64,000 nucleotides of DNA, taken from Nelumbo lutea (taxonomy: Eukaryota; Streptophyta; Magnoliopsida; Proteales; Nelumbonaceae). This document shows, piece by piece, positions 36,043-47,679 of this stretch. The position numbers and the translations under genes were made by a program. Under the pieces are notes generated by a model, which searched no databases, was not told the DNA's origin, and saw nothing but the letters and a program-made list of their open reading frames with translations. Each line of letters starts with the position of its first letter. Position 1 is the stretch's first letter. The stretch is taken from NCBI GenBank assembly GCA_022828595.1, contig JAKGHH010000008.1, positions 23,552,378 through 23,616,377 of the forward strand, written 5' to 3'.

Positions 36043-39000
36043 TCAGATATTAGATGTAGAATTGTCTGATGCAGTCTCTTTTCCCTTTCTGTATCTAGCA
36101 AGGTGCTTATGGTACTCTTCTAGCTCTTTCTCCAACTTTTCAATAAACTGGCTTGTGTGTTCAAGGGACTGTTCATACCTATATTTTTCCAAGGCCTGCA
36201 ACATTCAGAGAAATAGAAGCGCAGAAAGAGAATATTAGCATATTGAAGCTAAGATTTCACCATATATGTGCAAGATAAGAGTATAAATAATAGTCACGTC
36301 TGAAATGACAGATACATTCTAATCAGGTTTAAAAGAAGAAAGACACATAAAATAGGAATTTCCATCTTTTCCATATCTGGAAACTCAAAGCCTTCACCAA
36401 CACCACCACCACCACCAACAACAACAACAATTCTATTTTTGTAAAACATCTATAAGAGCAAAAATGGTAGTAAAATCTCAAGCTGAGAGCAAGAGAAAAT
36501 GGATTCAAGTCAGAGAGCAGCCACTTTGTGAACACACCCCCCACCCCCCAAAAAAAATCTGGGACCAACATTGGGTACCAGTCCTTAGCTATAAGAGAAA
36601 ATGTTACCTGAAGCAAATATTTAGAATCAAGAAGCAATAAATCCATAAAATGAGTTTAGAAAAAATAGGATACCATGATGGACAAAAGGCAGGCAATATG
36701 AATAGTATCAGGCATAAACTCATCAGAGTTGAGTTCACTCAAAATGGGGAGAAATGATAAAGAGTTATAGAGATAAAGACATAAAGCTGAAGGAAGGAAC
36801 AAGGAAATTTTGCAGTGTTGCACTTCCCAGGATGCCCAGCTTGAGAACAATTCATTATATTGAGAAACCCAACCATTTGATCAGAAAGTAACTTTATCCA
36901 CAGTTGACTTTGGCACATTATTGCATCACATGAAATCTCATAGCAATTTGATTTGTGGATATGGAGATATTGTCAACTAGATAGCTACATGGGATATTTT
37001 CATAATAAATAGTAGCTATTTTCTGATTATATGGTCATTTTTATTTTACTTTGAGCTTGTATAAAATTTGGAAGTTATTGTTATATTAGATTAGTTGTAA
37101 TAGTAATATTGATGACATTAAAAGTTACATTTAAGTCAAAGTCATAGTTGTCAGTCAACTAGGTTTTGTCCTGTTCAAAGTTAACAGGTTTTGGTGTTAG
37201 TTTTAGAATGGGAGAACAGAATTTAAAAAGAAGATAAGGGTTTACAAAAAGGACTGCCCAACCCTCCTCATATAAGATAACAAAGTATTGATTTTCCTTC
37301 TTTCAAGTAAGGGTGATCATCAAAAACCGATAAAACAAACCAAATATTCCGGTTAACCGAACCAGTTGGTTTAGTATTTTTGAACAACCGAAGTTACTGG
37401 TCCAATTTCAGTTAACCAATACAAAAAACCAGCAGTTAACTGCACCAACCAGTATATTTTTTATATATAAATGATATATATGCATTATATATAAATATAT
37501 AATATATTATTTATTCTTTATAAAATAATATATTATATGTATTTCTAGTATTTTTATTACATATTTGTATATTATTTATAATATATATTATAAATATCAA
37601 AAAACCAAAAAAAAGACGAACCAAACTGATCAACCAGTTAACTGATTGGCTTCAATTCGATTTAAGTTCACGTTTTTCCAATAACTGGTTCAGTTTGGAA
37701 AATTGGCCCACAGTTAAGTTAACTGAACCATGAGCACCCCTAGTTTCAAGGTTTGGATATTCCCAGCTTCTCAGGGTGCTGATGACAAGGTCCATAACAT
37801 CTGCCATTAATTATGCACCTCTATAACTCTTTCCCATATTCTCAGGGTTCTTATTAATTATGCTCTTTTTTCTTTATCAAAATGCAAGTGAATAAATAAA
37901 GCTACTGAATCTTTTCTTTCCAAGATGAAATAGAGAATGGAAGGAGACCAGTACCTTGTTCTTGGATAGGGTATCTGGAGGTGACATAACCTGTGGTTGG
38001 ACATAATTCTTTCCACGGTAGAATATTATAGTATTGTTGGCTTTTATATCAATTACAATGCCTTTACTTAGCCGTGCAAGTTCTTCAGCATATTCATAAA
38101 CCTGCCCAGGCTTGCAGGGTTTACAAACAACCTTCACTGTTTCATGCTTCTTCCAATGGAGATGCATATTGAGAACCACACCTCCAAATACTCCACGTCT
38201 TCCAACTATGACATAATTCTTCTTCTTCTCACCAGTGCGCTTTAGGTAAAATCTTTCTTCTTCAGTCAAAATTTCCGGATCATATGTTTCAGCCGGAGCT
38301 TTAGGAACCTCAAATTTCCTCAGCTTTTCAATCAGCCACAGCTCCTTCCGTTTAGCCTGTGGCAGGTAAAATTAAATTTGACAGTGATATTGATCTAATA
38401 TTTTGCATTACTGGAGATATATATATTTGCTGAAAACAGAAGAAAGACACTAATGCAAGATGGAATATGTGATATCCCCCTCTTCTCCTCCTAGTGAAAT
38501 CACTTGAAAATAGTAAATCCTACAGTGAGGCCAATATAAAGGCTCAAGCTCATAGATAATTTAAGGATTTCCAGAAAGAATGAGAATGTACATAAAGAAT
38601 TTATTCATGTAATTTTTATTTAAAACTTGTCTAGAACATCTACACGGTAGAAAGAAAGTGGCATCTTAAACAGGGAAAGAAGAGTTGCATTAAGTATACC
38701 AACCTTTTCAAGTTTGTATCTAATCCTAACTTCTGGATTTGGGGACCTGATCTTCTTCTTGGCCTTGAGTCGGTAGAATCTGAGTTCATTTAGTTTTGCT
38801 TTTTTGGACATCTTCACACGTTTGGGCATCTTCTTCCCTTTTATTTGGGACCCATTCTTGTCAGGCAGTAACTTATCAGGGCAAAATCTAACCACATCAT
38901 TGTCTGTTTTTAGCATCACTGGAACATTGCTCATGTATTTAACTCGTTGCCATTTTAAAAGAGCACTATGGATTTCATGCAAATTTGTATTTTTTGAGCA

Positions 39001-42000
39001 CAAAGATGAAAACAGAGTAGATGTGCATAACGATTCTAAGCTACAGCTAGTTGCTCCATAGCTTCTCTGGTGTGCACATGCAACATAAGTAAAAAAAGGT
39101 TTAAAGAAAATTGTCCTCTGCAAATATAAGAGTCTGGGCATGGCTTGAATTGGACAGCAGAAACAGGCCAGAGAATCCCTGTAAAAAGAATGCTAGCTAT
39201 TAATCATAAAGTAGTACAAAGAAGTCATCAGATAAACATTATTATCAAACACTGCAGTGTCCCTAAAAACCAATATTATTGAAGGAGAGGATCTTGCTTA
39301 GCCTTGAAAGACCATCAGATTTGAAAGCCAAGGAGAAATTTACTCGCTTTCTTATTCATTCGAGCTTCTACGCAGACTAAAAGTGGGAATTGGAAACAGA
39401 TAAATAAATCTAAAATACACATACATAGATAACTAATCCACGGAAAGAGAACAACAAATTCTACTTCAGGCAATATTACCAGAATTTGGCCATTTTGGTT
39501 CTTTAGAAGTTCATTTAAACAATAAGGGTTTCTGACACATGTCCATCCAGGAGTCTGATTCAGCAAGATGAGAAAACATGGACTCGTCGAAATGTTTATG
39601 GAAAAGTTTATACTATTAAAATAGTTCATATTTTATGCTTTCTAAGATTATATAACTGCAAAAAATAATGCCTTGATTACCAAGTTACATTTGTTACATT
39701 GTCTGTTCATTTATATCAAATAAGCCAGGAGACAGAAGGGCAAGGAGATAAGTGATCTGTGGCAAGTTGAAGGGGCTACAAGGGATAGGGGCTGACCGAA
39801 AAGGGCATGGTTTGAAGTATCAAGAAATGATTAAGCACTTATTATTTAACAATGGATATGACACTAGACAGAACAGAAAGGTAAAACAGGATTCATGTAG
39901 CCAAGCGCCCCAAGCCCATATAGTTGGGATAAGCAGGGGTGGAGCAAAGCATGGTGGGGGGTCCTTAGCCCCCCCCCCCCCCCCAAACTTTTCTGTTAAA
40001 AGTCTTAAAACCACTATCTATATAGTTAGTAAGTAGAGACAGGGTCAGAAGCATAATTAAGTGGGTCCCCCTAACCTTGAAAGTCCCACTAAAATGTAGG
40101 ATCACTCCCTAACCCTCCTTCAACTCACAAAACTAAAAATTTTGTTTATTTTTCTTAATAAAAAAAAGAAAAAAACTGTTAATAGACCCAAACCTTCCTG
40201 CCCCATTTCTCTCCAAACCCTACCTCCTCTACTCCCTATCTCATTTTCTTATTTAACTTGCTCTCCCCAAAAGAAAGTTCCTGGCTCTGCCACTAGGGAC
40301 ATGGCTTTGATGATGATGATGTTAGGAGACAGAAAATGTCATGTAAAAATGTCCTCAATAATCCATGGACTGTGGTGAATGCATGTCTGACACAAACACA
40401 TTGTTCATTTAGGAGAGTCCATGTGACAAATGACCTTGAAATTTGAAATTAGCACATGATGGAGGCTTTTAACTTAGTCGGCCCCATATAGTTCAGACAA
40501 GGAAAAAATGACAGAGGCTTTAAACTAGCTCCATGGAAAAAGTAATGGATTGGGGGAAAAAGGATTCCACCTTAGCTTCATGTGTGAAAATATATTTTAT
40601 GGACAAATTTCTAATCCTGGTATGTTTAAACATCACACTTGTTTTGTCCAAACAGAACATCAAATATTTCGTTTTCAAAATTGAACCTCAATAAGTCCAT
40701 TTCATTTTTAATCAGTAATAATAAATTAACAATCACAAATTCACAACACAACACTATTAATAATAATATATAATAGAACGAGTGAGGAAGAAATGCACGT
40801 ATCTTTAGAAAACAGTATAAGTGAAGAAGCTGTGGTGACCAAGAGAATCAGGAATGCTTCTGTCTTGGGCAGCCATGCATGGTTTGTTTAAAGGAAAGCC
40901 TTACAATGCTTTTTTGACTGTTAATTTTTTTCACAGATATACTCTTTTAGTTTCTTAATTGTAGGGGTGGCCACGAGCCAAGCTCTTCACGAGCTACTCG
41001 AGCTTGGCTCGTGAAAAGCTTGGCTTGACTCGGTTACAACCAAGCTCGAGCCTAATAGAGCTCGGCTCATGAGGTTCGCGAGCCAAGCTCGAATATACAT
41101 ATATATAATAAAATTATAGAAAATAATATATATATATATAATAAAAATATTATAATTCTTAATTTTTTAATTCTCAAATAAATTTTTTTTTATATATAAT
41201 TTTTTATTTTTATAAAACATTTTTTCTCAAATTGAGATCGAGCTTACGAGTTTTTGACTCAAGCCAAGCTCGAGCTCAAGCCTTGTACTACCTTGGCGAG
41301 CCAAGCTCGAGCCTCGTACTATTCAGCTTGGCTCGTCACGAATCCACCCTTAAGTATGTTGTTTTGTAAATCCTCAATGTACAGTCCCTAATTGTACAAT
41401 GCAAGGAACAAGTAAACATCTTAAAGTGACATTTCTCAAGAAATAAAAGTATATAGAAGGCTTAGTAAATGAAATCTCAGGCCTACTAAGTCAGTCTACC
41501 TACCCCCTTCTCTGTCATCTGCTGATCTACAAATCTACATGAACAAGCTGTTCAACCGGTATGCCAAAGCTTTAGCTTCTCAAATAAGATGCCTCTGGGG
41601 CCAAGGGCCAACTGAACCATGTAAACATCCATCCAATTACTGATGGAAATCACCTTCCTCAGTCAACCATTCTAATCCACTTGAAAATGAATGGAAGAAA
41701 GATAAAAAGGACTGGAAAGTTTTCTCTTCTCTTCAAGTATGAAAGAAAACACTAGTAAAGAACTAAAGATCATTACTTTTGAGAAACCATTCTCATTCAA
41801 AACCCTTTTGCAACTTAAAGTTGCTGATTGTAGAAACAGACCTATCCACTGGCAAAATCAGAACGACCACCAATGGGAAAGGGAATCCACATGGTTGACA
41901 TTCATAACAAAATGCATGGAAAGTTTTCTCTTCAACCATTCTAATCCACTTGAAAATGAATGGAAGAAAGATAAAAAGGACTGGAAAGTTTTCTCTTCTC

Positions 42001-42795
42001 TTCAAGTATGAAAGAAAACACTAGTAAAGAACTAAAGATCATTACTTTTGAGAAACCATTCTCATTCAAAACCCTTTTGCAACTTAAAGTTGCTGATTGT
42101 AGAAACAGACCTATCCACTGGCAAAATCAGAACGACCACCAATGGGAAAGGGAATCCACATGGTTGACATTCATAACAAAATGCAATACATGTAAGGTCT
42201 GACCAGCCCTCAGTTCTAGAGAAGGTGCATTCAGATAAGGATGAGTTGGGAGAAAAAGAAAAAAGGAAAATGGAAGTTTCAACTATATCATGCAAATCCA
42301 GTCGAAGCTGACAGTTCAGCAGACTTTAGTTGGTGACTTCACAGTCAGCTACTCACAGATCATGTTACTAACATTATGCTACCATAATTAGCCTCAATCA
42401 GCAATCAGAAAGAGACTAGCCCATTGTACTAATTGTTGAAATAAATGCTAAAATACGCAATTAACCTAATTAATCTAACCAATATTTAAGTGGAAGAATT
42501 ATAAACTATCTCGTTACTATAAAATCCAAAATGAAATCTTGAAAGTGAACACGATGAAATGGATGCAAGGTGATATCCAAACCACAAAAATAAAAAAGAA
42601 ACATTTTTTATCAGTAAAATTAAAAAGAAACATTAAACTACAAAATCCTTGAAAAAGAACGAACCTAGAGGTGAAGAAGCAATACCTGGATGAAAGAGAG
42701 TGATCGAATACAGTGTCTCGATACAAAGAAATCATTACGGAGGAGTGTATGGATTGAAGCCTCTTATGACTGAGGAATCGAACCAGAGACGCCAT
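36043..42795 (-). CDS. CRM-domain RNA-binding protein, organellar (At3g25440/At2g28480-like)
   Basis: Single CRM-domain (CRS1/YhbY-type) RNA-binding protein, a family acting in group II intron splicing or ribosome maturation in plastids or mitochondria. Exons: 42795-42686, 39178-38704, 38356-37955, 36195-36043. Splice sites are GT..AG and phases agree, giving 379 aa plus TGA. Exon 1 (MASLVRFLSHKRLQSIHSSV) is rich in Arg/Ser/His and poor in acidic residues, as in a targeting peptide. Residues 150-195 are strongly basic. The CRM domain spans about 222-325: LTEEERFYLKRTGEKKKNYV at 225, then GRRGVFGG (247-254) carrying the conserved loop, WKKHETVKV and IIFYRGKNYVQP. The last exon is a charged helix (ALEKYRYEQSLEH..). 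A shorter model starting at 39141 is possible, but joining exon 1 keeps the frame and supplies the targeting region. Intron 1 is 3.5 kb and repeat-laden. Confidence 0.9.
37311..37742. repeat. Foldback repeat in intron 3 of the CRM gene
   Basis: Left arm with AGGGTGATCATCAAAAACCG and GGTTAACCGAACCAGTTGG; right arm with inverted CCAATAACTGGTTCAG and GAACCATGAGCACCCCTA. The (TA)-rich centre separates the arms. This GGTTAACC-type repeat is related in style to the GAACCGG family. Confidence 0.6.
39725..40330 (+). mobile_element. LINE/SINE 3' tail remnant in intron 1 of the CRM gene
   Basis: Shares AACAATGGATATGACACTAG, AGGATTCATGTAGCC and ATATAGTTGGGATAAG with the tail at 3985-4101. A TTTGATGATGATGATG end lies at 40306-40321, separated by inserted sequence containing a run of about 15 C at 39970-39984. 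Probably two nested repeat pieces. Confidence 0.5.
40962..41352. repeat. CGAGC-type foldback element in intron 1 of the CRM gene
   Basis: Left end TAGGGGTGGCCACGAGCCAAG; right end inverted, GGCTCGTCACGAATCCACCCTTA. Both arms are dense in GAGCTTGGCTCG. An AT-rich centre (41100-41220) forms the loop. Related arms are at 43787-43990 and 54850-55345. Confidence 0.7.
41663..42185. repeat. Exact 254-bp tandem duplication in intron 1 of the CRM gene
   Basis: 41663-41916 and 41932-42185 are identical base for base where compared, separated by a 15-bp spacer (TGGAAAGTTTTCTCT). The spacer itself copies bases inside the repeat (near 41713). A 59-codon frame inside each copy is identical but has no domain. 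Confidence 0.95.
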
Positions 42796-43786
42796 GGAAA
42801 ACTCAGACTATGTTTTTCACGAAAAAGAAAATTTACTGAAAAACCTCATTAGCTGCAGCGTAACGACTACAGGGGACTCGGGCTGGAATCGTCTGTCTTC
42901 CCACTCTGTCCGCCATCAATGTCCTCCCATTTAGGTAACGCCACCTCTCCTAAACGCGGGACTCCCTTAGTCCATGTGCGAAGAAAGATACGAACTTCCG
43001 TCTCTCTAAATCACTCTTCTCCTTTCCTTCGGCGACTGGCGACTAAGTGATACAACACGAAATGGTGGTATTCGTACCACAAATGCAATTCAAATTTGTA
43101 AGTTATAATAAACCATAACCAAATTGGCCATATTCGAGTGAAAGTCCCTTTAAAAATGAAATGCTTGATGATAAAATCTGATTTTAGAGATCATATTGAT
43201 GATAAAATCACCCTACTCAGTAACCTGCCTCCTTGTCTCAATAACCTGTACAAATCACACGCTTGATAATCATTCATTACTCAGTGCCACTTCCATCATC
43301 TGTTTGCTCTTTTATCGAAATATAGCTTTAATCGTAAACGATGTCAAGCCACAACCGAGAACCGAACCAGTACCGACCTTCCCTATCTCTATCCACTCCC
43401 CCTCCTCTCTATTTTACACCATTCAAATTATTGAAACAATCAACAAAACCACTCTTCACCCTATACTCGCTCTTACTTCACCTCTACTTCAACTGGTATT
43501 CGGTGGATTAATTTAACGATGATGAACCCGTAGGCCTTTGTCAGAAATTTGTGGAAATATACCGTTCGACTAAATGACCAAAAGAGTTGTCATAGAAACA
43601 AACAGATTGAAGGATATCTAAAAGGCTTGTCTCCTCCAAACTCCCTCCATCCCCCTCCTCACATCACAGGCGACTCCTTGCAGTTTGTCCAGCTCCTGCA
43701 TGCTGGTCGGATTCGTCAATACGTGTTTTGAGTACCCGTCCAGCTACCCAATTGCCTTGCCGAATTTGAAGCCATCGTCATGAAAC
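42796..43786. other. Upstream region of the CRM gene
   Basis: Immediate 5' flank on the minus strand is GC-richer (42850-43060) and probably holds the promoter and 5' UTR; no clear TATA box. 43080-43786 shows no gene: a short frame at 43196-43516 is not recognisable. Confidence 0.4.
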
Positions 43787-43924
43787 CTAGGGTGGATTCA
43801 AGCCGAGCGGAATATCCGGCTCGAACTCGGCTCAAGATCATACTACAAGGCTCAAGCTTCGAGCAACAACCTTGACCTCGAGCTCAAGATTATAAAATAT
43901 TTTTATTATATATATATTAAATAT

Positions 43925-43965
<41 letters not shown>

Positions 43966-43990
43966 GAACCGCGAGATTTGTAGAAATATA
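43787..43990. repeat. CGAGC-type repeat arm plus (TA)n microsatellite
   Basis: GGGTGGATTCAAGCCGAGC followed by AACTCGGCTCAAG and CTCGAGCTCAAG, one arm of the family at 40962-41352. It runs into a long perfect (TA)n at about 43928-43963. Confidence 0.65.
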
Positions 43991-44090
43991 AAAGATGCAG
44001 AAATTGCACAAGTTTTGTAGAAATTAAAGAAAATGTATAAAATTACAAAAAATATAGAAATTTTGCAAAAAAAAAAAAAAGCATGAAAAT

Positions 44091-44562
44091 GACAGCATCT
44101 TTGATGGCTTGAAAATGGATCTGGTTTCTTTTGCCATGGAGGCATGGAGCTCTTAGCCTCTGGTTCCTCTGATGAGCAGCTCATTGGAGCTAGGATTCTT
44201 CAAAAGTTATCAACCAATCTCAAGTTTTCCAAAGACACTGCAAAAAATAGGTGCATCTATATCAATAATTGAGACTGGTGGAGATGTTGGACATTCACAG
44301 CAAGAAGAGATGAGGCAAGCTGCAGCAGAGATATTGTCAGAATTAGGAGGGAAAAAAACAAAATTCCCTCCATGTTGCTGGAATTCCTGGTGTGATGGAA
44401 TCAATGTCATCGCTGCTCTACACTTGTCGGAGTTCCAATGATGCAGCCGATGAATTCTGCCAGAGACATGTAGTCTTGGACCATGAAAACTATGAATTTT
44501 CAGCCTTCAGTCACTTTCGTCTTTGTATTCTGAAGAAGCATGCTAGAGACCATGATAACTGT
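44091..44562 (+). pseudogene. ARM-repeat protein gene fragment (At5g18980/At3g06210-like)
   Basis: Three reading frames, read in turn, carry one recognisable protein segment: DGLKMDLVSFAMEAW, then SGSSDEQLIGARILQKLSTN, then LQKIGASISIIE and EEMRQAAAEILSELGGKK, then HVAGIPGVMESMSSLLYT and CILKKHARDHDNC. This order matches a plant family of large ARM-repeat proteins of unclear function. Frameshifts lie near 44158, 44235 and 44355, so it cannot code. It stops within five bases of the LTR at 44563. The expected continuation is not found on the far side of the element. No intron is recognisable, and a processed or captured fragment is possible. Confidence 0.75.
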
Positions 44563-45412
44563 TGATGGAGCGCGATCCGACTGGTCTTAGCTGTACGCTA
44601 CCTTGCTTCTGAATTCGGGGTAGCAAGGGACCTGAAACGAAAGAGATGGGAAAGCTCCGGGGGGAACCCGGTGTAGAGGCTCCGAAGCTCAAGTTAGAAT
44701 CCTTCAAAAGCAAGGTAATGCCAGATAGCGCAAAGTTTGCATACCTCCCCGTTGTCGGGGGGCAGGGAGCTCTTATAGTCACTTCGTGTACTCGTCCCGA
44801 GGCCCTTGTCAAATCGGGTATGATTAACCTTGCGCTTGTCAACTCAACCGTCGTCCCTTCTGTTGAGACAGAACCGTCACTGCCTAACCGTCTAACTGGA
44901 GATGGCGGCGTCAGTGGCGGTGGCAGGTGGCCGTTTAGAGTGCTGCTGCCAAACGTCAGATCCCAAGTCAGTCAGGCGTGGCGTCCTCGGGCACGGACTT
45001 CCCTGGTGTCAGGCATGGTACGACTTGTTTGGCTTTGGCGCCTAGAAGATGATGCGAAGTGCTGAGCGAGGCGGTCTTGGGCTCGGAGGTATCCCGGACT
45101 GTTACAAGGTGGGTCAGTTCGGCGAAGTGTCCCGAGCTGTTACAAGGTGGGTCAGTTCGGCGAAGTGTCCCGAGCTGTTACAAGGTCAGTTCGGCGAAGT
45201 GTCCCGAGCTGTTACAAGGTGGGTCAGTTCGGCGATGTCTATCCCGAGCTGTTACAAGGTCAGTTCGGCGAAGTCTATCCTGAGCTGTTACAAGGTGGGT
45301 CAGTTCGGCGGTGTGTCCCCTTGTCCCCGCCTAGGCTTGGCCCCTTCTGCCGAGCTGTCATTTCTGCCACGTGTCACATAATGAAGAGGTCGGGCCAAAT
45401 CTTCCTTCAACA
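44563..45412 (-). repeat. Left (3') LTR, 850 bp
   Basis: On the minus strand it starts TGTTGAAGGAAG and ends CGCGCTCCATCA (TG..CA). It aligns along its whole length with 50171-51090. It contains six units of a 34-40 bp tandem repeat at about 45100-45322, against eight in the central LTR; this accounts for the 70-bp length difference. Confidence 0.93.
45100..45322. repeat. LTR-internal minisatellite, six units
   Basis: Units read GCTGTTACAAGGTGGGTCAG then TTCGGCGAAGTGTCCCGA; some lack GTGG, giving 34- and 38-bp forms. Open frames across it are artefacts of the repeat. Confidence 0.92.
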
Positions 45413-45430
45413 ATTGCCCCCCACTCCTTG
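45413..45430 (-). other. Polypurine tract next to the left LTR
   Basis: On the minus strand AAGGAGTGGGGGGCAAT directly precedes the LTR start, the position of the plus-strand priming site. The same sequence flanks the central LTR at 51091-51108. Confidence 0.8.
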
Positions 45431-45599
45431 CGCCGAGGGTCTTGCCATAGTGCGGGGAGTTTTCACGAGGTAGCTGGTGGATTTGTCCCGTCCTTCAAAC
45501 CTTTATTGTACGAGACGCTTTTGCTAGGGTTCTTTCGATTTCCGAGGAGGCTGGGAACGTGCTTACTCAAGAACGCTGGTGGTTGTGACCGAAACCAAC

Positions 45600-45625
45600 T
45601 CGCGCCGCTGGGACGTGATAGGGCG
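45600..45625. other. Deletion junction removing integrase and the antisense ORF
   Basis: Sequence 45413-45619 matches 51091-51297 next to the central LTR, and the match ends at GGGACGTGA on both sides. To the right of the junction the pol-proximal frame resumes (EADALSR). The deletion therefore joined the end of the second RNase H to the 3' non-coding region. Confidence 0.8.
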
Positions 45626-45672
45626 TCGGCCTCAGTATTTTCGGACCTCGGGATTTGCCTGATGATGTGTGA

Positions 45673-47679
45673 CTAGAAGTTGAGCAGGGCTTCTTTTACT
45701 TTGGCAAAATATGCGATCATGGAGAGATCACGTGCCTCGTATTCGCCGGTAACTTGGTTTACCACGAGCTGAGAATCGCTACAGATGACCAAGTGCTTTG
45801 CCTTAACCTTTCGCGCTAGGTCCAGCCCGGCGATCAGTGCTTCGTACTCTGCCTCGTTGTTGGATGCCGTGAACTCAAAACGTAGTGCGTACTCTACTTT
45901 TGTGCCGCTCGGGCCGCACAAGACTATTCCAGCTCCGCTGCCCTGCCGGTTTGAGGAACCATCCACGTGAAGGATCCAGGGCTCCTCATCCCAATTCGCA
46001 CTTCGCCTGATCAGGAGAGAGACCACACTGGGTGCTACTTCACGGGGTTCGAACTCTATGGGCTCAGGAGCTCCGGGTTTGCCACAAATGGGGACCTCAG
46101 GCTCGACTTGTGGAGCTTCGTGGCTGAAAGTGCACTCGACGAAAAAATCTGCCAAAGCTTGGGCCTTGATAGCGGTTCTCGGTTTGTACTGGAGGTCGTA
46201 CTCGCTGAGTTCGATGGCCCATTTCGTCAGTCGCCCGGAGACTTCGGGTTTGAGTAAAACTTGTCTAAGAGGTTTGTCAGTTAGGACGATGACAGTGTGA
46301 GCCTGGAAATACGGGCGGAGTTTCCGAGCTGCTATTACTAGGGCGTATGCTAGTTTTTCTATCTCCGGGTACCTTGCCTCTGCTCCCTGCAAAATTTTAC
46401 TAACATAATATATGGGTCGTTGGACCCGGTCTGTTTCCTTTATTAGTACCGAACTGACCACCTCGTCGCTCGCCGAGAGGTACAGTTGTAAGACCTCGCC
46501 CACCTCGAGCCGGGCTAAGGTTGGTATACTAGCGAGGTAACCTTTTAGTTCGTCGAACGCAAACTGGCAGTCCTGGGTCCATTCGAACCCTTTGCCTTTG
46601 ACTGCCTTGAAGAAGGGTAGGCAGCGGTCTACTGACTTAGATAAGAAGCGGCTTAGGGTGGCTATGCGACCGTTTAGCCTCTGAACCTCTTTTACTTTCC
46701 GAGGTGGTTTCATATCTAGAATGGCTTTTATTTTGTCCGGGTTGGCCTCAATGCCGCGCCGATTGACAATGTAGGCTAGGAACTTGCCCGAGGTGACGCC
46801 GAAGACACACTTGTTGGGATTCAACTTCATGCTAAAGTGGCGCAGGATTTGGAAAACAGAGTCTAAGTCTTGTATCAACTCTTGTGAAAACTGAGTTTTG
46901 ATGACCATGTCGTCTACATAGCACTCTATCTTCGTACCAATCAGGGGCCGAAATAGCTTATTTACAAGTCTTTGGAAAGTTGCCCCGGCGTTTTTTAGTC
47001 CAAAGGGCATGACTTTGTAGCAATACAGGCCGAACTCGGTTATGAAGCTGGTTTTTTCCTCATCGGATGGGTCCATCCTAACTTGGTTGTAGCCCGAGTA
47101 GGCGTCCAGGAAGCTTAGCAACTCGTTTCCCGAAGTCGCGTCCACTAGGCGGTCAATTCTAGGGAGGGGGAAGCAATCTTTCGGGCAGGCTCGGTTCAGG
47201 TCGGTATAGTCGACGCACATGCGCCACTTGCCGCTTGCCTTTTTTACCAACACCGGGTTGGCCACCCAGCTCGGGTAGTGGACTTCCCTTATGAAGTTTG
47301 CTGCGAGGAGCTTCTCAACCTCCTCGTCAACCGCTCTCCAGCGTTTTGGGGCTAAGTTGTGTTTCTTCTGTCTAACGGGTCTGACTACAGGGTCAGTATT
47401 AAGTTTGTGAGTTATCAGTCCGGGGCTAATGCCGGGCATGTCGGCCGCGGACCAGGCAAAAATATCTAAATTTTGAAGTAAAAAACTCACCAGTTCGGCT
47501 CGTAGGGAGTCTTCGATGGAAGCTCCGATGCTTAGTGTGCGAGCTGGGTCCGTAGCTGAAGTCGGGATTGCGACTGTTTCCTCCGTGGGTGAAGCTCGCT
47601 CCTCACCTTGCTCCGCCGGCCGCTCCAGCTCGAGGTCGTCGGCCGCCTTGGTTTTTCCCTTTAGGCGGCAACGTAGCAC
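45673..47679 (-). pseudogene. Ty3/gypsy pol: reverse transcriptase, RNase H and second RNase H; integrase lost
   Basis: 668-codon frame. RT spans about residues 110-330: WRMCVDYTDLNRACPKDCFP, LDAYSGYNQV, MPFGLKNAGATFQ and the catalytic YVDD (254-257). The first RNase H follows (about 350-480; IYYVSKILQGAEARYPEIEK, VLTDKPLRQVL). A second, archaeal-type RNase H starts near residue 565 (HVDGSSNRQGSGAGIVL, with SDSQLVVNQV). This duplicated arrangement is a Tat-lineage trait. It ends at a TAG (45673); beyond it the same frame still reads QIPRSENTEADALSR up to about 45620, where sequence switches to the 3' region. The whole integrase is deleted. It overlaps the upstream protease frame by 19 bp in another frame. 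Confidence 0.92.

Noticed and set aside
39970..39984. Run of about 15 C as a possible structural or regulatory signal
   Set aside because: It lies in a decayed repeat in a large intron; most simply slippage, and its length is prone to sequencing error.
45049..45473. Overlapping plus-strand ORFs with repeated CYKVGQFGE-like peptides
   Set aside because: They are translations of the LTR minisatellite; the same frames recur at 50655-51151 for the same reason.
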